From: Patescibacteria group bacterium
Lineage (GTDB): Bacteria > Patescibacteriota > Minisyncoccia > Phycocordibacterales > Phycocordibacteraceae
Length of the DNA: 46,445 bases
Direction: 5' to 3'
Assembly (NCBI GenBank): GCA_018969385.1
Contig: JAGWYL010000005.1
Span: 1-46,445, forward strand
Positions 7,424-15,827 of the stretch are shown here, piece by piece. Both the position numbers and the translations under genes were made by a program. The notes under the pieces were generated by a model that was not told where the DNA came from, did no database searches, and worked only from the letters and a program-made list of their open reading frames with translations. Position 1 is the first letter of the stretch, and each line of letters begins with the position of its first letter.

Positions 7424-9847
7424 CTATCGACCCAGTTTCTCCTCGATTTCGGCGACGTGCTCGATGGTCTTCAGGACGGAGTCGGGGTTGAGGGACATGC
7501 TTTCGATGCCTTCCTCGACGAGGAATTCCGCGAAATCGGGGAGGTCGGAGGGGCCTTGGCCGCAGATGCCGAGGTATTTCCCGCGGGCCTTGCACGTGCG
7601 GACGACTTTCGATATGAGCGCGCGGACCGCCTCGTCGTTCTCGTTCGAAATGTGGCTCACGATGCCCGAGTCGCGGTCGAGCCCGAGCGTGAGCTGCGTG
7701 AGGTCGTTAGAGCCGATACTCATGCCGTCGAAACGGTCGAGGAACTCTTCGGCCAGGAGCACGTTCGAGGGAATCTCGCACATCACGTACACCGGCGTCG
7801 TCTTCTGGCCGTCCTTCGCGAGCGATTTCGCGACCAGTCCGTTCTCGGCCATGATGGCGAGCACCGCGTCCGCTTCCTTGGTCGTGCGGCAGAAGGGAAT
7901 CATCGGGATGACGTTCGCAAGCCCCATCTCGTCCCGCACGCGCGCGATGGCGCGGCACTCGAGCTCGAACGCGCCCTTGAATTTCGGATCGTAGTAGCGG
8001 CTCGCTCCGCGCCAGCCGAGCATCGGATTCTCTTCGGAAGGCTCGTACGCTTCGCCGCCGAGCAGGGTGGAGTATTCGTTCGTCTTGAAGTCGGAGAAGC
8101 GCACGATGACGGGGCGCGGCGAGAACGCCGCGCCTATCTTCCCGATGCCGTACGCGAGGTTGTCGACGTAGAACGCTATCGGGTCCGTCCAGCCGGCCAT
8201 CTTCTCCGCGATGGCGGCTTTCACCTTCGCCGGCTGCTTCTTCAGGTTGAGGAGCGCGAGCGGATGCACGCCGATTCCGGAAGCGATGATGAACTCTTCG
8301 CGCGCGAGCCCTACGCCCGCAACGGGCAAGAACGAATCCTCGAACGCGATGTCCGGCGACGCGATATTCACCATGATGTGCGTCTTCGTCTCGGGAAGCT
8401 TCCCGATGTCGTGCTCGTACCGCTCTATCTTCTTCGGATGCCCCTGCGTCACGATGCCCGCGCTTCCCGTCGTATCCACGGTGATTTCCATGCCGGACTT
8501 GAGCGCTTTCGTGGCGTTACCCGAGCCGACTATCGCCGGAAGCCCGAGCTCGCGCGAGACGATGGCCGCATGGGAGGTGCGTCCGCCCTTGTCGGTGACG
8601 ATGGCCGAAGCCATCTTCATGATGGGTTCCCAGTCCGGGTCCGTCATCGTGGTGACGAGCACCTCGCCTTTCTTGAACTCCTTTATCTGCTTGGGCGAGA
8701 GGATGATGTGCGCCTTGCCCGTCGCCACCTTGGAGCCCACCGAGATGCCGCGCACGAGTTCGCGCCCCGCGCCCTTTACCGCGTACTCCACTATCTTCGA
8801 GAAGTCGCGTCCGGCCTGTACCGTCTCCGGCCGCGCCTGCACGAGGAAGAGCTCTCCCGAGATGCCGTCCTTGGCCCATTCCATGTCCATCGGCGTCCAC
8901 TTCTTCGCGCATTCCGAATAGTGCTCTTCCACCGTCTTGCCCCAGGACGCCATCGTGACTATCTCTTCGTCCGAAAGCACGAATCGCCTCGTGTCCGCTT
9001 CAGGCGTCGGGACCACCTTGGTCTGTTCGACCGCATCGCGTCCCGTCGCGTATATCATCTTCTTCCTGTTCGTGCCTATTTTCTTCCAGATGATGGGGGA
9101 CTTCACCTTCCCGATCCTCGACTTCGAGACCAGGTACTCGTCCGGCGTGACGTGTCCCTGCACGATCATCTCGCCGAGGCCGTACGTGGCGTTCACCACG
9201 ACGACATCCTTGAAGCCGTTTTCGGTGTCGACGGTGAACATGACGCCGGACGCGCCCTTATCCGAACGCACCATCTTCTGCACCCCGACGGAGAGCGCGA
9301 CTTTCATGTGGTCGAAGCCCCGGTCCGCGCGATACGAGATGGCGCGGTCCGTGAAGAGCGAAGCCATGGTCCACACGGCGGCGCGCACGACGTCTCTGCC
9401 GCCGCGGATGTTGAGGTACGTCTCCTGTTCGCCCGCGAAAGAAGCGCCCGGAAGGTCTTCCGCGGTCGCGGAGGAGCGCACCGCGACATCCGTGTCCTTC
9501 CCGTACAGCTTTTCCATGCGCGCGTACGCGTCGGTTATCTTCTTTTCGAGGTCCTTCGGCAGCGGCGTCGCGCGCATCTTCTCGCGGATGAGCTTTCCCG
9601 AGCGGGAGAGCTCCTTGAGGTCCTTGGTGTCGAGCCCCTTGAGCGTCCGTTCTATGAAAACGTCGAGGCCGGTCTCTTCGAGATAGTGGAAATACGCGGC
9701 TGCCGTGACGGCGAAGCCGTGGGGGATGCGCACGCCTTTCGGCTCCACGGCGCGGATGAGTTCTCCGAGGGACGCGTTCTTGCCGCCAACCTGCGGCACG
9801 TTGTCCATGCTGATTTCGTCAAACCAAAGGATGAATTTCGATTCCAT
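7424..9847 (-). CDS. ppsA: Phosphoenolpyruvate synthase
   Basis: This 807-residue enzyme interconverts pyruvate plus ATP with PEP, AMP and phosphate. Domains in order are the N-terminal ATP-grasp domain (VGGKNASLGEL near residue 17, VRSSATAEDLPGASFAG near 125), the central swivelling domain with the phospho-histidine in GGRTSHAAIVSRELGLPA (about 425-442), and the C-terminal PEP/pyruvate barrel with SIGSNDLTQLTLGLDRD and CGQGPSD. The ATG at 9847 is chosen over the longer frame because homology begins at SKFILWFDEI. It follows the glycerate kinase gene by ten bases and lacks its own -10, so the two form an operon feeding PEP metabolism. Confidence 0.93.
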   Translation of the reverse strand: MESKFILWFDEISMDNVPQVGGKNASLGELIRAVEPKGVRIPHGFAVTAAAYFHYLEETGLDVFIERTLKGLDTKDLKELSRSGKLIREKMRATPLPKDLEKKITDAYARMEKLYGKDTDVAVRSSATAEDLPGASFAGEQETYLNIRGGRDVVRAAVWTMASLFTDRAISYRADRGFDHMKVALSVGVQKMVRSDKGASGVMFTVDTENGFKDVVVVNATYGLGEMIVQGHVTPDEYLVSKSRIGKVKSPIIWKKIGTNRKKMIYATGRDAVEQTKVVPTPEADTRRFVLSDEEIVTMASWGKTVEEHYSECAKKWTPMDMEWAKDGISGELFLVQARPETVQAGRDFSKIVEYAVKGAGRELVRGISVGSKVATGKAHIILSPKQIKEFKKGEVLVTTMTDPDWEPIMKMASAIVTDKGGRTSHAAIVSRELGLPAIVGSGNATKALKSGMEITVDTTGSAGIVTQGHPKKIERYEHDIGKLPETKTHIMVNIASPDIAFEDSFLPVAGVGLAREEFIIASGIGVHPLALLNLKKQPAKVKAAIAEKMAGWTDPIAFYVDNLAYGIGKIGAAFSPRPVIVRFSDFKTNEYSTLLGGEAYEPSEENPMLGWRGASRYYDPKFKGAFELECRAIARVRDEMGLANVIPMIPFCRTTKEADAVLAIMAENGLVAKSLAKDGQKTTPVYVMCEIPSNVLLAEEFLDRFDGMSIGSNDLTQLTLGLDRDSGIVSHISNENDEAVRALISKVVRTCKARGKYLGICGQGPSDLPDFAEFLVEEGIESMSLNPDSVLKTIEHVAEIEEKLGR

Positions 9848-9857
9848 GAAAGATCTC

Positions 9858-11150
9858 TTAGCTCTTAAGCGCGATGATGAGGTCGGAAACGTTCGAACCG
9901 GTATAGCCGGTTTCGAGAAAATCGCCCGTCTCACTGAAGAAAGTATAACTCTCATGCGCCGAAAGGGAGTCGGCTATGGAGAGGTTCCGTTCCTTCGCGT
10001 GCGCGAGCGTCGCCACATCCGCGATGGCGCCCGCATGGTCCGTGTTGTCGCGTCCGTCGGACGCGAACGGGAGCACCAGCTCATCCTCGCGGACGTTCGC
10101 GAGGGCGCCAAGCGCGAGTTCCTGGTTGCGGCCGCCCTTGCCCGCGGCGCCGGCAATCTTCACGGTGCTCTCGCCGGCGTAGAGAAGCGCGGTCTTCGCC
10201 TCTGCCGCATGAAGCGCTTCCGCGATGCGTTCGCCTACGTCGCGCGCTTCGCCCGCGATGCGGTCGCCCGCGACATCCGCGCGGTAGCCGCGCCGTGCCG
10301 CTTCCGCGCGCATCGCGGCGAGCGCGTCGCCGTTCCCGAGGAAGAGCACGTTCGAGACGCGCGCGAAGTACTTCGGGTCCTTCGGCGTCTCGATGAACGC
10401 CGTGTCGGGGGGCGCGGCGATGCCGTAGCGCGCGAGCACCGCCTTCGCTTCGTCGACGGTCGAGGTGTCGCATGCCGTGGGACCCGAGGCGATGAACTCG
10501 ATATCGTTCCCCGGCACGTCGGAGACGATGAGCGAGACGACCTCCGCCGGATACGCGGCGGCGGCAAGGCCGCCGCCGCGCGCCTTCGAGATGTGCTTGC
10601 GCACGGTATTGAGTTCCTCGATGGTCGCGCCCTTGTCCGTGAGCTCGTCAAAGAGCGTCCGTTCGTCCGCACAGGTCATGGCCGCGTCCGGAAGGCAGAG
10701 CAGGGTGGAGCCGCCGCCCGAGATGAGCATGAGGACGAGGTCGTCCTCGCGGCACTCGGAGAGGAAGGCGACGATGCGTCCGCTCGCGCGCACGTTCGTC
10801 TCCGACGGTTCCGGATGCGTCCCGATGAGCACCTCCGTCTTCGTGAGCCCGCGCGCTTCGATGTCGGACACGTCGAACGCGATTCCCGCCGTAAGCCGTT
10901 CGCCAAGCAGCGTCTCGACGGCGCACGCGCCCGCGACCGCGCACTTGCCGATGCCGACGAAGAAGATGCGCCGGCCGCTTATCGGCCGGCGCAGTTCGCC
11001 CGCGACCAGTTCGCCGCCTTCGATGCGCATCTTGGCGAGCACGGCGCCGTGCGTGTTTACCGCGGCGTACGCGGCCTCGGCGATGGCGAGCGCATCCTCG
11101 CGCGGGCGCGTGACGGCGAGCGCGCCGCTGTTCCTGATGATGTCCGCCAT
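9858..11150 (-). CDS. Glycerate 2-kinase (DUF4147/MOFRL family)
   Basis: The 430-residue product belongs to the MOFRL glycerate kinases, which phosphorylate D-glycerate to 2-phosphoglycerate with ATP. The N-terminal DUF4147 domain includes VGIGKCAVAGA (about 68-78), ISGGGSTLL (about 138) and HISKARGGGLA. The C-terminal MOFRL domain has GKGGRNQELALGAL and ASDGRDNTDHAGAIAD. The ATG at 11150 is preferred to that at 11168 because TACTAT lies six bases before it. The operon with ppsA, and enolase downstream on the same strand, form a route from glycerate to PEP and pyruvate. Confidence 0.88.
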   Translation of the reverse strand: MADIIRNSGALAVTRPREDALAIAEAAYAAVNTHGAVLAKMRIEGGELVAGELRRPISGRRIFFVGIGKCAVAGACAVETLLGERLTAGIAFDVSDIEARGLTKTEVLIGTHPEPSETNVRASGRIVAFLSECREDDLVLMLISGGGSTLLCLPDAAMTCADERTLFDELTDKGATIEELNTVRKHISKARGGGLAAAAYPAEVVSLIVSDVPGNDIEFIASGPTACDTSTVDEAKAVLARYGIAAPPDTAFIETPKDPKYFARVSNVLFLGNGDALAAMRAEAARRGYRADVAGDRIAGEARDVGERIAEALHAAEAKTALLYAGESTVKIAGAAGKGGRNQELALGALANVREDELVLPFASDGRDNTDHAGAIADVATLAHAKERNLSIADSLSAHESYTFFSETGDFLETGYTGSNVSDLIIALKS

Positions 11151-11214
11151 GTCCCCATAGTACCGCATAGCCGTGCCGTCCGGCCGCCCGTATCCCGCGG
11201 CCGCGGGGATTGGC

Positions 11215-11505
11215 CTACAGGTACGTCTCGCCGTAGCGCCGCATGGCGCGCTCGATGATGCGAAGCCCGCGGCCCTTCTTGGTCGCCTCGTAGAAGCCGT
11301 CCTCGCGCTTCCTCGCCAGGCCTTCCTGCTCCAGTTTCCGCAGCTTGAGCGTAAGCGTCCGGGTGGAGATGTCCGGCAGCGCCCGTTCGAGTTCGCAGAA
11401 ACGCTTCTTACCCTCGAGCAGCTCTTCGGCGACGAGCATGGTCCACGTGTCCGAGAGGAGCTGCGCGACCTTGGTGACAGGGCAGGATGTCTTGAATTCC
11501 TTCAT
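11215..11505 (-). CDS. HxlR-family winged-helix transcriptional regulator
   Basis: The 96-residue protein is a complete HxlR-type winged helix. It begins SCPVTKVAQLLSDTWTMLV, with the family cysteine at residue 8. The recognition region is ELERALPDISTRTLTLKLRKLEQEGLA, and a wing follows. HxlR proteins bind DNA as dimers and often respond to redox or electrophile stress through that N-terminal cysteine. A perfect 16-bp inverted repeat lies in the divergent promoter region at 11531-11565 and is the obvious operator. It likely controls itself and the divergent LUD-domain gene. Confidence 0.88.
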   Translation of the reverse strand: MKEFKTSCPVTKVAQLLSDTWTMLVAEELLEGKKRFCELERALPDISTRTLTLKLRKLEQEGLARKREDGFYEATKKGRGLRIIERAMRRYGETYL

Positions 11506-11530
11506 GCCGTGATGTTCCCAGGATAACAGA

Positions 11531-11565
11531 GCACGGGATACTTTACAAGGTAAAGTATCCCGTGC
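11531..11565. promoter_or_regulatory. Perfect inverted repeat, likely HxlR operator
   Basis: GCACGGGATACTTTAC, the spacer AAG, and the exact reverse complement. It lies between the divergent HxlR and LUD genes, 26 bases from the regulator start and 33 from the LUD start. The inner TACTTTAC/GTAAAGTA half-sites have the size and symmetry expected for a dimeric winged helix. Being perfect, it could also form a hairpin in RNA, but it has no following T-tract. Confidence 0.75.
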
Positions 11566-11597
11566 TACCCTTGGCTCCTACGAATCACCTCATCACC

Positions 11598-12215
11598 ATG
11601 ACCTACGACACCCTCGCTTCCGCCGATACGATTACCGAGACCGCCGCGGCGCTTCAAAAGCGCGGCGTCGATGTCATCGTCGTAAAAGACGCCGCAGAGG
11701 CTCTCGCGAAAGCGAAGGAACTCATTCCTGCGGGCGCGTCCGTCATGAACGGGTCTTCGCGCACGCTCGAGGAGATAGGATTCATCGGGTACCTCAAGGA
11801 AGGGAAGCACGGATGGAACAACCTGCACGAGGCCGTGCTCGCGCAGCAGGACCCGGCGAAGCAGGCCGCGCTCCGCGCGGCGTCCCTCTCGTCCGACTTC
11901 TACCTCGGCAGCGTGCATGCGCTCGCGCAGACCGGCGAGATGCTCGTGGCGTCCGCGTCCGGCAGCCAGCTGCCGCACCTCGCCTTCACCTCGCCGAACC
12001 TGGTGCTGGTCGTCGGCGCGCAGAAGATAGTGCCGACGCTTGCGGACGCGTTCGCGCGCCTCCGGGAGTACGTCTTCCCGCTCGAGGACGCGCGCATGAA
12101 GAGCGTGGGATATCCGGGCAGCCTGCTCGCGAAGATTCTCATCATGGCGGACGAGCTTCCGATGATGGGACGGAAGGTGCACGTCATCCTCGTCGAGGAG
12201 AAGCTCGGCTTCTGA
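11598..12215 (+). CDS. LUD domain (LutC/DUF162-like) protein
   Basis: The 205-residue protein is a stand-alone LUD domain (PF02589 type), related to the LutC subunit of lactate utilisation complexes. The characteristic segments are PAGASVMNGSSRTLEEIGF (about 46-64), the central SVHALAQTGEMLVASASGSQ (about 105-124) and LVLVVGAQKIVPTLADAFAR. Without LutA and LutB nearby, lactate oxidation is not implied, and stand-alone LUD proteins are of uncertain role. It is divergent from the HxlR gene with the shared operator between them, so redox-responsive expression is likely. Confidence 0.85.
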   Translation: MTYDTLASADTITETAAALQKRGVDVIVVKDAAEALAKAKELIPAGASVMNGSSRTLEEIGFIGYLKEGKHGWNNLHEAVLAQQDPAKQAALRAASLSSDFYLGSVHALAQTGEMLVASASGSQLPHLAFTSPNLVLVVGAQKIVPTLADAFARLREYVFPLEDARMKSVGYPGSLLAKILIMADELPMMGRKVHVILVEEKLGF

Positions 12216-12316
12216 CCCCGCGAGCACTCTTGAAAACGGCCCCGCGTCCTCGCGCAGCCAGCCGGGCGGCTCCTTGCGCACGGCGATGCTACACTGGAAT
12301 CCTACTAATCATCCGC

Positions 12317-12973
12317 ATGGTACGCATGAGAAAATTGATAACCGGTTCCGTGCTTTCGCTCGCGCTTGCGCTCGGTGCCGCGCCGGCCGCGATGGCCGAT
12401 ACGGCGACTTCGACCGCGACCGCCTCTACGACCGCATCCGTCACCGCGACGGCGGGCGGCGTCGTAGCGGCGCTCGAAGCGCAGATACAGCAGCTTATGG
12501 CGCAGGTGCAGGCGCTCACCGCTCAGCTCACCGCCGTCGAGGGGACGGTGCAGCAGGCGCTCCAGCTCAATCAGCAGCTGAGTCAGGGCATGACCGGCAC
12601 GGAGGTGAAGAGTCTCCAGCAGGTGCTCGCGACCGATCCGAACCTTTTCTCCAAAAATAACGTGACGGGATATTTCGGTCCGCTCACCGAAAAGGCGGTT
12701 TCCGAATTCCAGAAACATTTCGGCATCGACCCTGTCGGCGTCGTAGGGCCGCAGACGCTCGGGAAGCTGAATGAGCTTCTCAAGTCTGCGGACGCGACGA
12801 GCACCGACGGCCTTTCGGAGAAGGAGCTCGGCGACCTTTCCGAGAATTCCGGTGCGACCGCCGGGAGCGGCGATTCCGCGGAACAATCGTCCGGCGGGGG
12901 CGACCACTCGGGAACGGCCACTTCATCCGCTGACAGTACGACTGCAGGCGGACAGCAGGGAGGGGACAACTGA
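12317..12973 (+). CDS. Secreted peptidoglycan-binding protein with coiled coil
   Basis: The 218-residue protein has a signal peptide (MRKLITGSVLSLALALGAA, cut near AMA-DT). A Thr/Ala/Ser linker follows, then a coiled coil (ALEAQIQQLMAQVQALTAQL) at about 55-95, a PG_binding_1 domain (GTEVKSLQQVL to VGPQTLGKLNELL) at about 99-160, and a Gly/Ser/Thr-rich tail. PG_binding_1 domains anchor secreted proteins to the cell wall. No catalytic domain is seen. ATG at 12326 is an alternative start. TACACT lies at 12290-12295, leaving a short leader of about 15 bases. Confidence 0.82.
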   Translation: MVRMRKLITGSVLSLALALGAAPAAMADTATSTATASTTASVTATAGGVVAALEAQIQQLMAQVQALTAQLTAVEGTVQQALQLNQQLSQGMTGTEVKSLQQVLATDPNLFSKNNVTGYFGPLTEKAVSEFQKHFGIDPVGVVGPQTLGKLNELLKSADATSTDGLSEKELGDLSENSGATAGSGDSAEQSSGGGDHSGTATSSADSTTAGGQQGGDN

Positions 12974-13009
12974 TTCATATCGCGGACGGCACGTCCGGAC
13001 GGAAATGAA

Positions 13010-13051
13010 GATACGGGAACGGCGCCGCATATGCGGCGCCGTTCCCGTATC
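13010..13051. terminator. Perfect 42-base palindrome after the peptidoglycan-binding gene
   Basis: Two exact 21-base arms, starting GATACGGGAACG, meet with no loop. Transcribed, it would form a very stable hairpin 36 bases past the stop codon. It lacks a T-tract, so it may act as a 3' stabiliser or weak terminator rather than a classical one. Confidence 0.55.
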
Positions 13052-13088
13052 AGGTCATCCCGCTTCCGCACAGGAGCGGATACGGAAA

Positions 13089-13121
13089 GCGCTCGCGGGA
13101 AGCGAGAGCTTCCGCGAGCGC
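13089..13121 (-). terminator. Hairpin at the 3' end of the 13126-13557 gene
   Basis: A 14-bp GC-rich stem (GCGCTCGCGG-AAGC type) closes on a GAGA loop and lies directly after the stop codon of the minus-strand hypothetical gene. A short CTTTCC follows on that strand. Confidence 0.6.
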
Positions 13122-13125
13122 CTTG

Positions 13126-13557
13126 TTACGAGAGATGTGCGGCATAGAGCGCGATGAGCCCGAGCTGCATGCCGGCGATGCGCTTAGCCATACGCGCGAT
13201 GCGGCCGTGAAAATGCGCGTCGTCGAATTCCGACTCCCAGCCGTACGCGTTCGTCAGCCAGAAGCGCTTCTCGCCGCATACCGCCTGCGCGATACGCAGC
13301 GGCCGGCGCATGCCGCGCGGCGTGACCAGGCCGACGATGACGCTCACCGAGATGGCATCCGGCCGCGTACCGATGACCGGCTTCATGCGCTCGATGCTCC
13401 ACGGCGTCATGAATACTTCCGTGGTGTCCCTAAGCGCCGGATTCTTTCCGACCGCTTCCGTGAAGCTCTGGTACGTGCAATCGGCATAGTATTCGAGCCG
13501 GTACAGATGCTCGCCCGCTGACACGGCGGGACAGATTCTCTTAAGCCATACGGGCAT
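13126..13557 (-). CDS. Orphan hypothetical protein with Shine-Dalgarno start
   Basis: I do not recognise this 143-residue protein. It starts MPVWLKRICPAVSAGEHLYR, has an aromatic segment LEYYADCTYQSF at about 21-32 and a C-terminal positively charged helix RIARMAKRIAG. No signal peptide is evident. GGAGG is placed five bases before the ATG at 13557, which decides this start over the open frame reaching back to 13710. Genes led by a strong Shine-Dalgarno are exceptional in this window and are all orphans with their own hairpin terminator, as here. Confidence 0.65.
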   Translation of the reverse strand: MPVWLKRICPAVSAGEHLYRLEYYADCTYQSFTEAVGKNPALRDTTEVFMTPWSIERMKPVIGTRPDAISVSVIVGLVTPRGMRRPLRIAQAVCGEKRFWLTNAYGWESEFDDAHFHGRIARMAKRIAGMQLGLIALYAAHLS

Positions 13558-13748
13558 GTCCGCCTCCGTTTCCGTGAGCGTCTCGCGACGCGATGCGTCC
13601 GTACGAGAGCGTACGCGCCCTGCGCGGCGTGTCAATTCCCGCCGCGCGCTGCCGGGAAACCGGGTTTCGCCGGAAAACGCGGCGAGCGCGCGGCCGGAAC
13701 GTCCGGACAAGAAGGAACCGCCCGTCTCGCGCGTACTATACTGTGCGT

Positions 13749-15764
13749 ATGATTCGTACCGTATCGTTTCCCGTGCGAGCCGCCTTACTCGTCAGCATCG
13801 TTTTCGGCTTCGCATCCTTCGCGTTTGCAGCCGTCCCGCCGAGCCTGTCGCTTTCGGCGACGGGAAGCGGCGACAACGTCCAGGTGAACGTCTATGGAGA
13901 CCCGAACTCGAGCGTGCTCCTCTCGTATACCGAAAGCGGCTCCGGCCCGACCATCGTCGTCCTCGGTTCCACCGACGCGAACGGCAATTACTCTTCCGTC
14001 CTATCGAGCGCGAGCTACGGGCTCGTTTCGGGAACGGCGGTCACGGCCATCGTCGGCGGCACGGGCGGGCCGAAGTCGCAGACCGTCTCGTGGCCGACGG
14101 TGACCTCGGCAAACGCGCTCACGTTGAGCCAGGACGCGGTCGTGCTCTCCGTCGGTTCCTCTTCGACCGTCACCGCGAACACCATCGGCTCCGCGGCGCT
14201 CTACGTTTCCAATAACTCGAATCCCTCCATCGCGAACGTGAGCATCAGCGGCTCGCAGGCGACCATCGCGGGCGTAAGTTCCGGTTCGACGACGATTACC
14301 CTCTGCCAGGTGGGGAACACCGCGAACTGCCCGAGCGTGTACGTTACGGTGGAGCAGGCCGGCGCAGGGCAGCTCTCATTCAGCCAGAACAACGTGACGG
14401 TAGTGAGCGGCCAGAACCTGCCGCTCACCGTAAGCGGCGGAAACGGAGCGTATCAGATACTGCGCAACTCGAACGCGAGCACCATCCAGGCGAGCCTCTC
14501 CGGTTCCGTGCTCACGCTTTCGACTGGCGCTTCTACCGGCTCCTCCTCGATAACCCTCTGCTCGACCGACATGGCCGCTTGCGGCGTCGTCGTGGCGAGC
14601 GCGGGCAGCGCGAGCTCGGTCGCCATCACGTTCAGCAACAGCGCGCCGGTGGTCTCCACGAACGAAAGCGCGACCGTCGCCATCTACGGCCCTTCGGGCG
14701 TGCAGTTCTACGTTTCCTCCAATTCGAATCCGAGCATCGTGCAGGCGAACCTCTCCGGCACCTCGCTTACGCTCACCGGCCTTGCGGCGGGCACGTCGTC
14801 CGTGGCCGTGTGCGCGTCGACGGGCACGTGCGCGAACCTTTCGGTGACCGTACAGTACGTCGCGACCGGCGGAAACATAACGCTCGGCCAGACCACGCTC
14901 TCGCTCCTTGCCGGACAGAACAGCGTGCTCACCGTCTCCGGCGGCGAACAGCCGTATACGGTCATGGGCGGCACGAGTTCCGTCTCGCAGGAGACGCTTT
15001 CGGGAGGTTCGCTCACGGTCTACGGCGTCGCCGCGGGCACCTCATCGGTCAACGTGTGCTCTTCGGGCGGCGGATGCGTGCCGCTCGACATCACCGTGAG
15101 CGGGGGCGGCACGTCCGCGGCGCTCTCGACGAGCCGGTCGAGCGTTTCGCTTTCCGTCGGCGGGAACGCCGCGGTAGCGCTCTACGGGAACGGTTCCTAC
15201 TATCTTTCGGGGAACACCGCTTCGAATGTCGCATCGGCTTCCGTTTCCGGCGCGAACCTCTATCTCACCGGCCTTGCCGCGGGGAACACGAGCGTCACCG
15301 TCTGCGCAAGCGGCTCCGTCTGCGCGACGATTCCCGTGACGGTTGCCGCAGCGAGCGTCACGCCTCCCGAACCGCCGTCCGCGGCAAGCGGCGGCTACAC
15401 GTTCACCGAATACCTTTCGCCCGGCAAACAGGATGCGGAAGTCACGGAACTCCAGAAGATGCTCGCCGCGGAAGGCTATCTCACCGTCGCGCCGACGGGC
15501 TACTACGGGACCCTGACGGAAAACGCCGTCCTCGCGTTCCAGAAAGCGAAAGGCATCACGCAGCTCGGCGTGGTGGGTCCCGCGACCCGCGCGGCGCTCA
15601 ATACGATAGCGGCCGGCGCGAATGCCGTTTCCTCCGGAAGCGCGAACGCGGTCGGCACGCCCATCGCGAGCATGACCTTGAGCCAGCTTCAGGCGGAAGT
15701 GCAGCTCCTGCAATCGGAACTCACGCAGGCGCTTACGCGCATCGCGCAGCTGACGGCGCACTAG
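13749..15764 (+). CDS. Large secreted surface protein: repeated Ig-like domains and C-terminal peptidoglycan-binding domain
   Basis: The 671-residue protein has a signal peptide (MIRTVSFPVRAALLVSIVFG, cut near FAFA). An N-terminal beta domain (about 28-115) is followed by about five repeats of 80-95 residues. Each repeat opens with a strand like LTLSQDAVVLSVGSS or ITLGQTTLSLLAGQN and closes with a Cys-containing strand such as SVTVCASGSVCATIPVTV. The repeats look like bacterial Ig-like (Big) domains, each with a likely disulphide. A PG_binding_1 domain (DAEVTELQKML to GVVGPATRAAL) occupies about 560-625 and a short coiled coil ends the protein. TATACT lies six bases before the ATG. A wall-anchored adhesin or cell-contact role is inferred from the architecture. 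Confidence 0.82.
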   Translation: MIRTVSFPVRAALLVSIVFGFASFAFAAVPPSLSLSATGSGDNVQVNVYGDPNSSVLLSYTESGSGPTIVVLGSTDANGNYSSVLSSASYGLVSGTAVTAIVGGTGGPKSQTVSWPTVTSANALTLSQDAVVLSVGSSSTVTANTIGSAALYVSNNSNPSIANVSISGSQATIAGVSSGSTTITLCQVGNTANCPSVYVTVEQAGAGQLSFSQNNVTVVSGQNLPLTVSGGNGAYQILRNSNASTIQASLSGSVLTLSTGASTGSSSITLCSTDMAACGVVVASAGSASSVAITFSNSAPVVSTNESATVAIYGPSGVQFYVSSNSNPSIVQANLSGTSLTLTGLAAGTSSVAVCASTGTCANLSVTVQYVATGGNITLGQTTLSLLAGQNSVLTVSGGEQPYTVMGGTSSVSQETLSGGSLTVYGVAAGTSSVNVCSSGGGCVPLDITVSGGGTSAALSTSRSSVSLSVGGNAAVALYGNGSYYLSGNTASNVASASVSGANLYLTGLAAGNTSVTVCASGSVCATIPVTVAAASVTPPEPPSAASGGYTFTEYLSPGKQDAEVTELQKMLAAEGYLTVAPTGYYGTLTENAVLAFQKAKGITQLGVVGPATRAALNTIAAGANAVSSGSANAVGTPIASMTLSQLQAEVQLLQSELTQALTRIAQLTAH

Positions 15765-15827
15765 GCGCGGCTACGGGTACGGCGTCGGATCATCCGCATC
15801 CCGCTCGAAAGGGACGCGGCCCTTCGC

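Noticed and set aside
2224-11258. Very long open frames on the strand opposite real genes (for example 2224-4407, 7232-9868, 9705-11258)
   Set aside because: They are Arg-rich shadows caused by high GC at third positions. The opposite strand encodes recognisable dehydrogenase, PEP synthase and glycerate kinase.
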